A stretch of DNA of 64,000 nt from contig NZ_CP022303.1 of NCBI RefSeq assembly GCF_004216475.1, forward strand, positions 3,596,001 to 3,660,000. Direction: 5' to 3'. This stretch comes from Thalassococcus sp. S3. Its GTDB lineage: Bacteria; Pseudomonadota; Alphaproteobacteria; Rhodobacterales; Rhodobacteraceae. The translations under genes and the position numbers were made by a program. This document shows positions 28,853 through 37,204 of this stretch, in pieces (the first letter of the stretch is position 1; each line of letters opens with the position of its first letter). Below the pieces are notes generated by a model that was given only the letters and a program-made list of their open reading frames with translations, did not search any database and was not told where the DNA came from.

Positions 28853-29839
28853 CTACAGCATCGACGGGACCACCTGGTCGGGCGGACGATGACCGTCTTC
28901 AAACGTCTTGATGTTGATGATGACCTTCTCCCCCATCTCGACCCGCCCTTCGACCGTGGCTGAACCCATATGCGGTAAAAGCACGACGTTGGGCAGTTCA
29001 CGGAGCCTTGGGTTTACGTCAGTGCCGTGTTCATAAACGTCCAGGCCCGCCCCTGCGATCTCCCCTGCCCTCAACATCCGCGTCAGCGCATTTTCGTCAA
29101 TCACCTCGCCTCGCGACGTATTGACGATTACGGCTTCCGGTTTCATCAATTTCAGACGTCGGGCGTTCATCAGATGAAACGTACTGGGTGTCGACGGACA
29201 ATTGACGCTGATGACGTCCATCCGCGCCACCATCTGGTCGAGGCTTTCCCAATAAGTCGCCTCAAGCGCTTCTTCAGTCTCGGTCCTTAGCCGACGACGA
29301 TTATGATAATGGACCTGCATGCCAAAGGCCGCAGCACGGCGTGCGACCGCCTGACCAATCCGGCCCATCCCAAGAATGCCCAGACGGCGACCGGAAATAC
29401 GCCCGCCCAAAAGGGCGGTGGGTGCCCATCCGTCCCATGTCCCCCGTTGCATGAGTCCCAGGCCTTCCGGGATCCGGCGCGTCACCGCCAGAATAAGCGC
29501 CATTGTCATATCTGCCGTGTCATCCGTCAGAACCCCGGGTGTGTTCGAGACCAAAATGCCCCGCTGTCTGGCTGTCGCCACGTCGATATGATCCACGCCC
29601 GCGCCGTAGTTGGCGATCAGTTTCAGGCGCTCCCCAGCCTGTCCGATCAGACCTGCATCGACATTGTCCGTGACCGTCGGGACCAGAATATCGGCTGTTT
29701 GAACCGCCTTGACCAAGGCATCCCGGCTCATGGGTTCATCGAGGTTGCGCAGCTTCACATCAAAAAGCTCGGCCATCCGCGCCTCGACCGCCTCGGGCAA
29801 CCGTCGCGTCACGACAACACTCAGACGATCTCTTGCCAC
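28853..29839 (-). CDS. D-isomer-specific 2-hydroxyacid dehydrogenase (glyoxylate/hydroxypyruvate reductase type)
   Basis: A 328-residue NAD(P)-dependent dehydrogenase. The substrate-binding ends flank a Rossmann domain with RLGILGMGRIGQAVARRA near residue 150. The catalytic triad is visible: Arg in VNTSRGEVID, Glu in DVYEHG and His in LLPHMGSAT. The family reduces glyoxylate or hydroxypyruvate, or works as a D-glycerate dehydrogenase; the sequence does not settle which. It lies upstream of ggt on the same strand, but two hairpins between them suggest separate transcripts. Confidence 0.9.
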   Translation of the reverse strand: MARDRLSVVVTRRLPEAVEARMAELFDVKLRNLDEPMSRDALVKAVQTADILVPTVTDNVDAGLIGQAGERLKLIANYGAGVDHIDVATARQRGILVSNTPGVLTDDTADMTMALILAVTRRIPEGLGLMQRGTWDGWAPTALLGGRISGRRLGILGMGRIGQAVARRAAAFGMQVHYHNRRRLRTETEEALEATYWESLDQMVARMDVISVNCPSTPSTFHLMNARRLKLMKPEAVIVNTSRGEVIDENALTRMLRAGEIAGAGLDVYEHGTDVNPRLRELPNVVLLPHMGSATVEGRVEMGEKVIINIKTFEDGHRPPDQVVPSML

Positions 29840-29944
29840 CTTTGAGGTCCCCCGCTTTTCAAATCACGCCGTGCCATGGCATGGTGGCCCAGGAACCTGC
29901 GGGGCACAAGAACCCCATGCGGAAAATGGCGCAGCAGGGTGAGG

Positions 29945-30493
29945 ATGGCACGGCAGAGAGCGGGCAGGAACGCAGTGAAGATCTTGTTTTTTCGGACATT
30001 ATGTCATTTTCTCATCGTTGGGCTAATTGCCTTGATCGGAACGGTGGCCCTGGCTGAGCAGCGCGCGACCGGTCCTGTGACCAACCTACCCCTGCCCCGC
30101 TATGTCTCGATGAAGGCCAACGAAGGAAATGTGCGCCGCGGCCCGTCCATGACCCATCGCATTGACTGGGTGTTCAAGCGTCGTGACATGCCTCTGAGGA
30201 TCACCGCCGAACATGGGCACTGGCGGCGTGTGCAGGACCGTGACGGGGCCGGCGGCTGGGTACATTACGCGCTTTTGTCGGGAACACGCACAGTCATCGT
30301 GGAACGCGACATGTTGACCGTACACGCCAGGGCGGACGAAGCCGCGACGATCGTCGCCGCCTTCGAATTGGGCGTTATTGCACGGCTGGGCGATTGCACG
30401 CCCAACTGGTGCCGCGTTTCTGCCGGAGGATATCGCGGATGGGCTCAGAAATCGGGCCTCTGGGGCGTTCGTCCTGACGAGTTGCGTGACTAA
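29945..30493 (+). CDS. SH3-domain exported protein
   Basis: A 182-residue protein with an N-terminal hydrophobic segment (FLIVGLIALIGTVALAEQ) acting as signal peptide or anchor, and two bacterial SH3-like repeats: GNVRRGPSMTHRIDWVF...GGWVHYALLSG and MLTVHARADEAATIV...YRGWAQKSGLWGV. Such domains bind cell wall or peptides in the envelope. ATG at 29945 follows GGGTGAGG and is preferred over a start 69 bases earlier that adds an arginine-rich tail. It is divergent from the 2-hydroxyacid dehydrogenase gene. Confidence 0.82.
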   Translation: MARQRAGRNAVKILFFRTLCHFLIVGLIALIGTVALAEQRATGPVTNLPLPRYVSMKANEGNVRRGPSMTHRIDWVFKRRDMPLRITAEHGHWRRVQDRDGAGGWVHYALLSGTRTVIVERDMLTVHARADEAATIVAAFELGVIARLGDCTPNWCRVSAGGYRGWAQKSGLWGVRPDELRD

Positions 30494-30576
30494 GGTCGAC
30501 AGACTGCGGGACCAAAGGGCCTACGTGGCAAAACGCTGATGTCCGACAGCGACGGGACGACCTCGGGATGCCACTG

Positions 30577-31485
30577 TCAGCCTGATGCCGCGATGAAGCG
30601 GTTTACAACCTCGGCAAGCTCGGGTCCGACATCCTCCTGCAGGAAATGGCCCGCGTCGGGCAAAACCGTGTGAGGCTGACCTGCCGCACCCGGGATCCGC
30701 TTCTGAAACACCTGATCCACGCCCGCCATGATCTTGTCATCCGCGCCGAAAGCGGTCAGCCAGGGCTTCTCGAACTCTGAAAGAACCTCCCAGGCCGCTC
30801 TGTTCGGGGCCGATGCTGGATCGTCGGGGTGGCTAGGGACAAGCGTCGGGAACTGCCGCGCCCCTTCCTTGTACCGCTCATCCGGGTAAGGCGCGTCATA
30901 AGCGGCGATCTCCTTATCCGAGATCTTTTTAGTCGTTCCACCATACACGATACGGCCTGCAGGAAATTCCGGCACCTGCTGCGAAAAGGCCTTCCAGCTT
31001 TCGAAGGCGTCGTTCATCGGCTGATCGCCGGTGGGGAGCGCCGTATTCGCCGTCACCACCCGTGCAAAGCGCTCGGGCATCGCCGCAACCTGCCTCAGGC
31101 CGATCAGGCCGCCCCAGTCCTGGCAAACCAGCGTTATCCCGGTCAGATCCAGGTTCTGCAAAAAGGCCGCAATCCAATCGACATGGCGCTGGTAGGTATA
31201 GTCACTGCGCTTCGTCGGCTTATCGGACTTTCCAAACCCGATCAGATCCGGCGCCACAACGCGATGACCCGCCTCTACGAAGATGGGGATCATGTGACGG
31301 TAGAGATAAGACCATGTCGGCTCTCCATGCATGACGAGGATCAGCGCCGCGTCGCGCGGCCCCTCGTCGAGATAATGCATCCTCAGAACACCCCCTTCGA
31401 AATCATCGACCTCCAAATAGTTGGGTTCAAAAGGATAATCCGGCAGGTTTTCGAATCTTTCATCAGGTGTGCGCAGGAATTCCAT
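30577..31485 (-). CDS. Haloalkane dehalogenase (DhlA-type, HLD-I)
   Basis: An alpha/beta hydrolase of 302 residues that hydrolyses carbon-halogen bonds. The catalytic residues can be placed: nucleophile Asp123 in CQDWGG with halide-binding Trp124, Glu55 in HGEPTWSYLY, Asp250 in FGADDKI and His280 in DAGHFLQED, in the same order and nearly the same numbering as DhlA of Xanthobacter, plus Trp164 in the cap. The start at 31485 has GGAGGA seven bases upstream; an ATG 15 bases earlier overlaps that site. Epoxide hydrolase activity is the main alternative. It is divergent from a quinone reductase gene. Confidence 0.88.
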   Translation of the reverse strand: MEFLRTPDERFENLPDYPFEPNYLEVDDFEGGVLRMHYLDEGPRDAALILVMHGEPTWSYLYRHMIPIFVEAGHRVVAPDLIGFGKSDKPTKRSDYTYQRHVDWIAAFLQNLDLTGITLVCQDWGGLIGLRQVAAMPERFARVVTANTALPTGDQPMNDAFESWKAFSQQVPEFPAGRIVYGGTTKKISDKEIAAYDAPYPDERYKEGARQFPTLVPSHPDDPASAPNRAAWEVLSEFEKPWLTAFGADDKIMAGVDQVFQKRIPGAAGQPHTVLPDAGHFLQEDVGPELAEVVNRFIAASG

Positions 31486-31570
31486 GTTTTCTCCTCCCAT
31501 GATCTATGGTCATGCTAGTGAGCAAGACTGACGACGTCAGGTGGAACGTCGCGGCAGAGGGAGAGGCCGG

Positions 31571-32569
31571 ATGAAAGCCATCACTTATCGAAAGTTCGGC
31601 GCGGCCCGTGACGTTCTGGAGATAACCGAACTGGCGCCAGTGCCGCCAGGCCCTGGTGAGGTTCAGGTCCGCCTGTCCTATTCCGGGGTCAACCCATCCG
31701 ACGTCAAGGCGCGCGCGGGCGCACGTGCTGGTGTGACCGAACTGCCCTTTCCCGTCATCGTGCCGCATAGTGACGGCGCAGGCGATATCGTGGCGATCGG
31801 ATCCGGCGTTCCGGAGACCCTGCTGGGAACGCGGGTCTGGATCTGGAACGGACAATGGCGCCGCGCTTTCGGGACGGCCGCGGAGTTCGTTACCTTGCCC
31901 GCAAAGCAAGCCGTTGCAGCACCTGCCGGGGTATCGTTGCCCGTTGCAGCGACGTTGGGGATACCGGGCCTGACAGCAGTCCACACCGTCTTGGGCGATG
32001 GCCCGGTCCGGGGTAAGACCGTGTTGATCCAGGGCGGCGCCGGCACCGTCGGATATCTTGCGGTCCAGATCGCGAAATGGGCAGGTGCGCGTGTCATCGC
32101 CACAGCCCGCGAGGACGGGCTTGACCGCGTGCGGCAGGCCGGCCCCGACGCGGTGATCGACTTCACGCGAAGCGATCTTGCCGAGGCGATCCTCAAAGCA
32201 AATGACGGCAAGCCCATTGATCGGATCGTCGAGGTTGAGTTCGGTCTGAACGCGGAAACAGACGCTGCGGTCATTGCCGAGAATGGCCGGATCTCAGCTT
32301 ATGGTTCAGCCGCCGCGATGGTGCCTTCGCTTCCGTTTTATCCCCTTATGTTCAAGGCTGTCACACTTGAAATGGCGCTTGTTTACGCTTTGACGACCGA
32401 GCAACGGTCAAACGCGGTCTCGCAGCTCAACCAAGCGCTGGAAGACAAGGCTCTCGAGGTTCCGATTGCAAAGATCTTCGACTTTGAGAACTGCGCCGCA
32501 GCGCATGAGATGGTCGAGCAGGGTCATCGGGCCGGTTCGGTGCTGGTCAGGATTGCCGGGGACGACTAA
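31571..32569 (+). CDS. Zinc-independent NADPH:quinone reductase (MDR family)
   Basis: A medium-chain reductase of 332 residues similar to zeta-crystallin/QorA. MKAITYRKFGAARDVLEI is the typical N terminus; the N-terminal GroES-like fold has YSGVNPSDVKARAG without zinc ligands; the coenzyme loop is VLIQGGAGTVGYLAVQIAKWAGA near residue 155. It likely reduces quinones or enones in the cytoplasm. The ATG at 31571 follows GGAGAGG. Neighbour to the dehalogenase, it may share its promoter region of 85 bases. Confidence 0.9.
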   Translation: MKAITYRKFGAARDVLEITELAPVPPGPGEVQVRLSYSGVNPSDVKARAGARAGVTELPFPVIVPHSDGAGDIVAIGSGVPETLLGTRVWIWNGQWRRAFGTAAEFVTLPAKQAVAAPAGVSLPVAATLGIPGLTAVHTVLGDGPVRGKTVLIQGGAGTVGYLAVQIAKWAGARVIATAREDGLDRVRQAGPDAVIDFTRSDLAEAILKANDGKPIDRIVEVEFGLNAETDAAVIAENGRISAYGSAAAMVPSLPFYPLMFKAVTLEMALVYALTTEQRSNAVSQLNQALEDKALEVPIAKIFDFENCAAAHEMVEQGHRAGSVLVRIAGDD

Positions 32570-32608
32570 CCTGATGTTTCTTGATCACTCCCGCACGGAT
32601 CCGTCCCC

Positions 32609-33940
32609 TTGAGCCGTTTTGTCTATCTTGTTGCCCTTCTGTTGGTCATGGCGGCACCACCACTCACCGCACAGGACGTCAACCAGCCGACCGGGACAAT
32701 CACTGTCGAGGACAGTGCAAGCCGGGATGCGGCCATCGCCGTGCGCATCCGTGACATTCTTGGGGAACTCGAGGGGTATGACAATGTCACTGTCACCGTC
32801 TCATCCGGAATTGTCACTTTGCGCGGGACCACGCTGGATGCAGCTTCCGCTGCGCGCCTGAATAATCTTGCCGGGCGAGTGGAAGGTGTTGTCGCAATTG
32901 AAAACAACGTCTCCGAAACAACCGATGTCGTGGAACGGCTGAACCCCGCCGTCGATCGTTTCAAAGCGCGGCTGGCGCAGCTTCTGGCGTTTTTGCCCCT
33001 GATCGGCGTGGCGCTGGCCGCCTTCTTTCTGGTCGTCTTCATCGGCATCCTTCTGGCCCGTTTGCGCAATCCTTGGGAACGGATCGCTCCGAACGCATTC
33101 ATCGCCGATATCTATCGTCAAATCGTCAGGCTGGTCTTCATCGTCGGTGGCCTGGTCGTGGCGCTGGACATCCTTGGCGCCACGGCGCTTTTAGGGACCA
33201 TTCTGGGCGCGGCGGGGATCGTCGGACTTGCCATCGGCTTTGCGGTCCGCGACACGGTCGAAAACTTCATCGCGTCGATCATGCTCTCGATCCGGCAGCC
33301 GTTTCGTCCGAATGATGCGGTGGAAATCAATGGCGATGAAGGCAAGGTGATCCGCCTCACCAGTCGGGCGACCATCCTTCTGAGCTTCGACGGCAATCAT
33401 ATCCGCATCCCAAACTCCACAGTCTTCAAAAGCCGGATCGTGAACTATTCGCGGAACGCGGAACGGCGTTTTGTCTTCGATCTCGGTCTCGCACCCGATA
33501 CGGACCTCGCCCAGGCACGGTCCACCGCTGAGATCGTCATTCGCGAATTGCCCTTTGTGCTGACCGCCCCTGCCCCGTCCATCTGGATAAATGGCGTCGG
33601 CGACAGCACGATCACCCTGCGCATCGCCGCCTGGATCGATCAGAGAGAGACGGATCTTTTCCTGGCCCGTGGCGAGGCGATCCGGCTGCTGACGGCCCGA
33701 TTTGCCGAAGAGGGCATCGACCTGCCCGAGCCGACATACCGCCTGCTGACCGAGGCAAACGCATCTGCAACGCAGAGCACACCGGACAAGCCGACGTCCC
33801 GCGAAAAGGCAGTCGATGCATCGCCCGTGGCGGACACCGATGCTAGCGCGGAACACGCGCTGGAAGAGATCGTAAACGCCGAACGAGACGCGCTGAAAGA
33901 CAGTGATCTGCTCAATCGCGACGACGCCAAAGTGGAGTGA
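32609..33940 (+). CDS. BON-domain mechanosensitive (MscS-family) channel
   Basis: A 443-residue inner-membrane protein. A TTG start gives MSRFVYLVALLLVMAAPPLTAQD, a signal peptide. Residues 35-110 form a BON domain (IRDILGELEGYDNVTVTVSSGIVTLRG), placed in the periplasm. Three hydrophobic helices follow (about 130-155, 175-195 and 200-220), then the MscS pore helix GLAIGFAVRDTVENFIASIML and the beta domain NDAVEINGDEGKVIRLTSRAT. The C terminus (residues 385-443) is polar and acidic. It should open under hypo-osmotic stress. The upstream gap of 39 bases suggests co-transcription with the quinone reductase. Confidence 0.9.
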   Translation: MSRFVYLVALLLVMAAPPLTAQDVNQPTGTITVEDSASRDAAIAVRIRDILGELEGYDNVTVTVSSGIVTLRGTTLDAASAARLNNLAGRVEGVVAIENNVSETTDVVERLNPAVDRFKARLAQLLAFLPLIGVALAAFFLVVFIGILLARLRNPWERIAPNAFIADIYRQIVRLVFIVGGLVVALDILGATALLGTILGAAGIVGLAIGFAVRDTVENFIASIMLSIRQPFRPNDAVEINGDEGKVIRLTSRATILLSFDGNHIRIPNSTVFKSRIVNYSRNAERRFVFDLGLAPDTDLAQARSTAEIVIRELPFVLTAPAPSIWINGVGDSTITLRIAAWIDQRETDLFLARGEAIRLLTARFAEEGIDLPEPTYRLLTEANASATQSTPDKPTSREKAVDASPVADTDASAEHALEEIVNAERDALKDSDLLNRDDAKVE

Positions 33941-34000
33941 TTTTTTCGCACAATTGCTCTTGAAAGGGCCGCTCAAGCCGCGTAACTAGCCGATCACCGT

Positions 34001-34075
34001 TGGGGTGTAGCCAAGTGGTAAGGCAGCGGTTTTTGGTACCGTGTATCGTAGGTTCGAATCCTACCACCCCAGCCA
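34001..34075 (+). tRNA. tRNA-Gln (anticodon TTG)
   Basis: The acceptor stem TGGGGTG pairs with CACCCCA and is followed by G and an encoded CCA. The anticodon arm is GCGGT-TTTTGGT-ACCGT, giving anticodon TTG for glutamine; the D arm (AGCCAAGTGGTAAGGC) and T arm (GTAGGTTCGAATCCTAC) are normal. It marks the left edge of a region with accessory character. Confidence 0.96.
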
Positions 34076-34294
34076 TCTCAGCTTTTCAGACCCACCCTAG
34101 CGTCTCATGGCGAAGGCGACGGTTGCGTTGAGCGTCGGCCTTACTTACCGTCCTGCTTTGGTCTTTGGACTAGCCAGCTTTCGATCACAAATTGCCGTGA
34201 AATCCTATATGCCAATCTCCAGCGTGCCCCAAAGCCCGTGAGCTTGAACTCCGGCGTTCGGCCGGGGGCCAGCTCTTGCGATGGATCTTCGTGG

Positions 34295-34325
34295 TTGACT
34301 TGGAGTTGCTCCAATCCGCTAAGCG
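34295..34325 (+). promoter_or_regulatory. MerR-type promoter with operator in a 19-base spacer
   Basis: TTGACT (-35-like, 34295-34300) and TAAGCG (weak -10-like, 34320-34325) are 19 bases apart. The spacer contains the perfect inverted repeat TTGGAG-TTG-CTCCAA (34300-34314). Long spacers with a central palindrome are typical of promoters that MerR proteins activate by twisting DNA. It precedes the MerR gene by about 23 bases, so autoregulation is likely. Confidence 0.6.
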
Positions 34326-34348
34326 CATGACAGCACGAGGACGCGTTT

Positions 34349-34711
34349 ATGAAAATTGCCGAAGTCTCCCAGAAGTCCGGGCTCTCAAGCGACACCATCC
34401 GCTACTATGAAAGCTGCGGAATGCTTCCCGACATCCGCCGTTCGCCCCAGGGGCATCGTGAGTTCACTCCAAAAGACGTGGAATGGCTGACGCTTCTATA
34501 TTGGTTGCGTGAAACGGGGATGCCATTGCGCCAAATGAAACGGTTCACCGCTTTGGCCAAGATGGAAGGCCCGGCCTCTTTCGAAAGACGCCACATCCTG
34601 ATGGATCATGCCGAGGAGCTGAGACGCAGGCGCGCCGTCCTCGATCATTGCGAAAAGATCCTGGCGATCAAGATCGCAAGTTACGGACCAGACAGGACGG
34701 ACCCTGCATGA
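34349..34711 (+). CDS. MerR-family transcriptional regulator
   Basis: A 120-residue regulator. The N-terminal winged helix-turn-helix is MKIAEVSQKSGLSSDTIRYYE with the wing SPQGHREFTPKDVEWL, followed by a dimerisation helix (residues 80-115, AEELRRRRAVLDHCEKIL). The conserved cysteines of metal-responsive MerR/CueR/CadR proteins are not arranged as a metal site, so the effector is probably not a metal; relatives of this length respond to organic compounds or redox. A palindrome-bearing promoter precedes it. The stop overlaps the next start as ATGA, coupling it to a solute-binding-like protein. Confidence 0.9.
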   Translation: MKIAEVSQKSGLSSDTIRYYESCGMLPDIRRSPQGHREFTPKDVEWLTLLYWLRETGMPLRQMKRFTALAKMEGPASFERRHILMDHAEELRRRRAVLDHCEKILAIKIASYGPDRTDPA

Positions 34712-35430
34712 GATTTGCGTACATTATTGAACCACCATTCAATGATCGGACCGGGTCCGGCGCCGTATTCGGACATGACGCGGATCTCGCCCGTCATATC
34801 TTTTTTCAATTGGGCGAGGATTTCGAACCGGTCGAGACGACTTTCGCCAAACTGTTGCCCGGTCTTGAAAAAGGCAATTGGCAGATGACCACGGGCTTGT
34901 TCGCAACGCCTGAGCGCGCGCGAAACGCCGCGTTCACACGTCCGGTCTGGGCCTTGGGGGACGGCCTGCTGGTCAAACGGGGCAATCCTCTCGGTCTGAG
35001 CGGATACCGCTCGACTGCCAAGGACGACAGCGCGAGGCTTGCAGTGATCCGCGATCAGGTTCAGGAGCGGACGGCCCGGTCGTTTAGCATGCCGCCAGAG
35101 CTTCTGTTTGTCTATGACACCTACGACGATGCGGCAGAGGCCGTTCGTGACGGGGACGTCGACGCCTATGCCAGCGTCAACCAGGCCCATCGCGGCTATA
35201 TCGAACGGACAGACGCGGCCCATGTCGAAACCATCGCCGTCCCGGCAGAGGAGGTTGCGCCCGGCATGGGTTCATTCGCCCTTCGCCGGTCGGATCGGCA
35301 TCTCCTGACGCGTGTGAACGAGATCCTGGATGGGTATCTGGGAACCGCCGCACATCGCGACTTGGCAGCCCGATATGGGTTCACCGGGGACGACCTGGAT
35401 CTGCTTCTGTCCCGGCCCGGCGCGACTTGA
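34708..35430 (+). CDS. Leaderless solute-binding-like protein coupled to MerR
   Basis: A 240-residue protein with the fold pattern of amino-acid ABC transporter binding proteins (SBP_bac_3): MRFAYIIEPPFND, DADLARHIFFQLG, FEPVETTFAKLLPGLEKGNWQM, FTRPVWALGDGLLVKRGNP, and a late AAEAVRDGDVDAYASV motif. It has no signal peptide; the first strand begins at residue 2. No transporter genes are adjacent. Translational coupling to the MerR gene suggests either a cytoplasmic ligand sensor or sink working with the regulator, or a binding domain recruited to another role. That is inference. Confidence 0.75.
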   Translation: MRFAYIIEPPFNDRTGSGAVFGHDADLARHIFFQLGEDFEPVETTFAKLLPGLEKGNWQMTTGLFATPERARNAAFTRPVWALGDGLLVKRGNPLGLSGYRSTAKDDSARLAVIRDQVQERTARSFSMPPELLFVYDTYDDAAEAVRDGDVDAYASVNQAHRGYIERTDAAHVETIAVPAEEVAPGMGSFALRRSDRHLLTRVNEILDGYLGTAAHRDLAARYGFTGDDLDLLLSRPGAT

Positions 35431-35511
35431 ACGCATCACCAGCCAGCCGGATGTCAAGACGGACCTGACCTTCCGTGTTCTGACATAGCCTCGAAATCCT
35501 CTCAGATACGT

Positions 35512-35736
35512 TCAACGATATGCCGAAGGATCCGATTGCGGATGAACCGCAAGAACCCAGGGAAGGTCCGTCAACCGGGTCGCGACGTCAGCGGAGGCCG
35601 TGATTTCGATGACCCATTCCTCCTTTGTCATCGGAATGGCCTCGGCGTAGGGATCCGTCTCCGCCCCCGCCTCTGAAAGGCGACGGCGGATCTCTTCCTC
35701 AGGCTGTGCGCCCGCATATGTGACAAGCCAATTCAT
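35512..35736 (-). CDS. Small protein resembling a subtilisin propeptide/inhibitor (I9-like)
   Basis: A 74-residue protein. Predicted order is strand NWLVTYAG, helix EEEIRRRLSEAGAE, strand EEWVIEITAS, helix ADVATRLTDLPW and strand VLAVHPQSDPSAYR, the beta-alpha-beta-beta-alpha-beta order of I9 propeptides; the LPWVLAVHPQS end parallels the usual p-V-x-x-V-x-x-D ending. No signal peptide. Its ATG lies seven bases after the stop of the subtilase gene, so it is in the same operon. The likely role is inhibitor or folding helper of that protease, which would act in trans. The fold call is from pattern only. Confidence 0.6.
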   Translation of the reverse strand: MNWLVTYAGAQPEEEIRRRLSEAGAETDPYAEAIPMTKEEWVIEITASADVATRLTDLPWVLAVHPQSDPSAYR

Positions 35737-35743
35737 CCATGGT

Positions 35744-37120
35744 CTAGCCTACCAGCGGTGCAGCCGATCGCATAGCGTTGTAGGCTGCGGCGGCATTCAC
35801 CACACCCTCACCATACTCCGCGTCCCAGCCGACGGTGCGCCCGAGATCCGTGGCGCTCTGCATCAGCAGGGCCTTCAGCTCCGCCGGTGTCAGATCCGGA
35901 TTGGCCGACAACAGCGCCGCACCCACGCCTGCGGCAACCGGTGTCGCCGCAGATGTGCCGTTGTCATAGGCCGAACTGGATGTTCCACCGGGGCGGCCTT
36001 CTCCGAAATTGCCAAAGAAATGCGAATAGCTGGCGATGTCGGGCTTCTGCTGATGAAACATGCCCGGGCCTTGGCTAGAATATCCGATGCGCTCATGCTG
36101 GCTGTTGACGGCTGCCACCGTGATGACCTCCTCCAGGCTGTTTGAGGCATGGATGGACCGGCCCGGTCCAATTCCCGAAACATGACAGGCACCGCTTGGG
36201 CAGTTTGCGCCGCAATTTCCAGCGGCGAAAAAGCAGGACACGCCGGCGGCCACGACCTCTCTGACCTTGCGGTGAATCGGGTGGTTAATGTCATTCACCT
36301 CGTGGTCCGGGAATTGCGCGGGATCAGGAACGCCGACAAAACCATAGGAGTTGTTGGTAATCTGCGGCGTTCCATCGGTATTCCACTGGTTGAGCACCGC
36401 CTGAAACATCTGGATCGCTCCGCCGGACCGCGGGATGCCCAGGAACGGATAGTCATAAAGCCGAGCGGAGGGTGCAGCGACAAGGACATCCGCGGCACAC
36501 ATCGACCCGTGGCTGGTGATCGCGGCAGCTCCGGGCTGCAGCCCGGCATTGGGACGGGCAAAGCCGCCGATAACCGGGTATTCCTCTCCATTCACGCCCT
36601 CGTCCAAAATGCCAACGACGACGCTCTGCCCTCGGTATCCGGCATCCCACAACGCATCCGTGCCCAGCAGGTCCCGCAGCACCTCCATCGTGACCGCGTC
36701 GCGAAACGGGCGGCAGTCGATGCCGCCATCGGACCGCGCCACTTCGACGCTTTGGCGTCGGCCAAAGAGCGTAAGCGCCGAATTTGGCCAGACTTTCACT
36801 CGAGGGTCGTCCTGCAAACTGCTCAAGCGGGCGCGCGTCACCTCGGCGGGCAGCACCACGGTCTGACTGGTGGGCGCCAGGCTTGGGTTCGATGGCTGAA
36901 CCGATTCTACAAAGGCCTGTGGCAGCGCACCATCCGCCGCAGCAAACATCGGAACCGGGGTGAAGTTTTCCTCGAACTCGATCCCCTCCCCGCCGATATC
37001 AGCAAGAAAAGCCGATGCTTGCCGCTCGGCTTCGGTGACCGACTCAACCGCAGCGCTATGCATTTCAAGCGCATCGCCGCTTTCTGCCGGCACTTCGAGC
37101 AATACATTTATTCCAGCCAA
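35744..37120 (-). CDS. Subtilisin-like (S8) serine protease without signal peptide
   Basis: A 458-residue subtilase. The triad is complete: Asp173 in VVGILDEGVNG, His204 in TSHGSM and Ser390 in GTSAATPVAAG, with oxyanion Asn302 in FFAAGNCG. Residues 1-120 precede the catalytic domain and include a stretch (TVVLPAEVTRARLSSLQDDP, then RVKVWP) like a propeptide. No signal peptide or membrane segment is visible, so it appears cytoplasmic or non-classically exported. The TTG start at 37120 has GAAGGAG seven bases upstream. It lies between the trypsin-nuclease gene and the small I9-like gene. It has several Cys residues (NCGANCPSGAC). Confidence 0.9.
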   Translation of the reverse strand: MAGINVLLEVPAESGDALEMHSAAVESVTEAERQASAFLADIGGEGIEFEENFTPVPMFAAADGALPQAFVESVQPSNPSLAPTSQTVVLPAEVTRARLSSLQDDPRVKVWPNSALTLFGRRQSVEVARSDGGIDCRPFRDAVTMEVLRDLLGTDALWDAGYRGQSVVVGILDEGVNGEEYPVIGGFARPNAGLQPGAAAITSHGSMCAADVLVAAPSARLYDYPFLGIPRSGGAIQMFQAVLNQWNTDGTPQITNNSYGFVGVPDPAQFPDHEVNDINHPIHRKVREVVAAGVSCFFAAGNCGANCPSGACHVSGIGPGRSIHASNSLEEVITVAAVNSQHERIGYSSQGPGMFHQQKPDIASYSHFFGNFGEGRPGGTSSSAYDNGTSAATPVAAGVGAALLSANPDLTPAELKALLMQSATDLGRTVGWDAEYGEGVVNAAAAYNAMRSAAPLVG

Positions 37121-37185
37121 GGGAAATCTCCTTCAGGTAGAGTGACTAAAAAATAATTTTCTTCAAAAATATCGTGTAAAATCAG

Positions 37186-37204
37186 AATACGGATTTTCCG
37201 TATT
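37186..37204 (-). other. Hairpin in the AT-rich gap between protease genes
   Basis: AATACGGA-TTT-TCCGTATT forms an eight-base stem in the 138-base gap between the trypsin-nuclease and subtilase genes. Read on the minus strand it is followed by CTGATTTT, so it may partially terminate and lower subtilase expression relative to the nuclease. The gap is clearly richer in A+T than the flanking genes. Confidence 0.45.

Noticed and set aside
34053..34075. tRNA-Gln 3' end as an attachment site
   Set aside because: I found no second copy of the 3' end elsewhere in the window and no integrase gene.
34141..34398. Minus-strand 85-codon frame between tRNA-Gln and the MerR gene
   Set aside because: It overlaps the MerR promoter and start, has no Shine-Dalgarno signal and no recognisable family.
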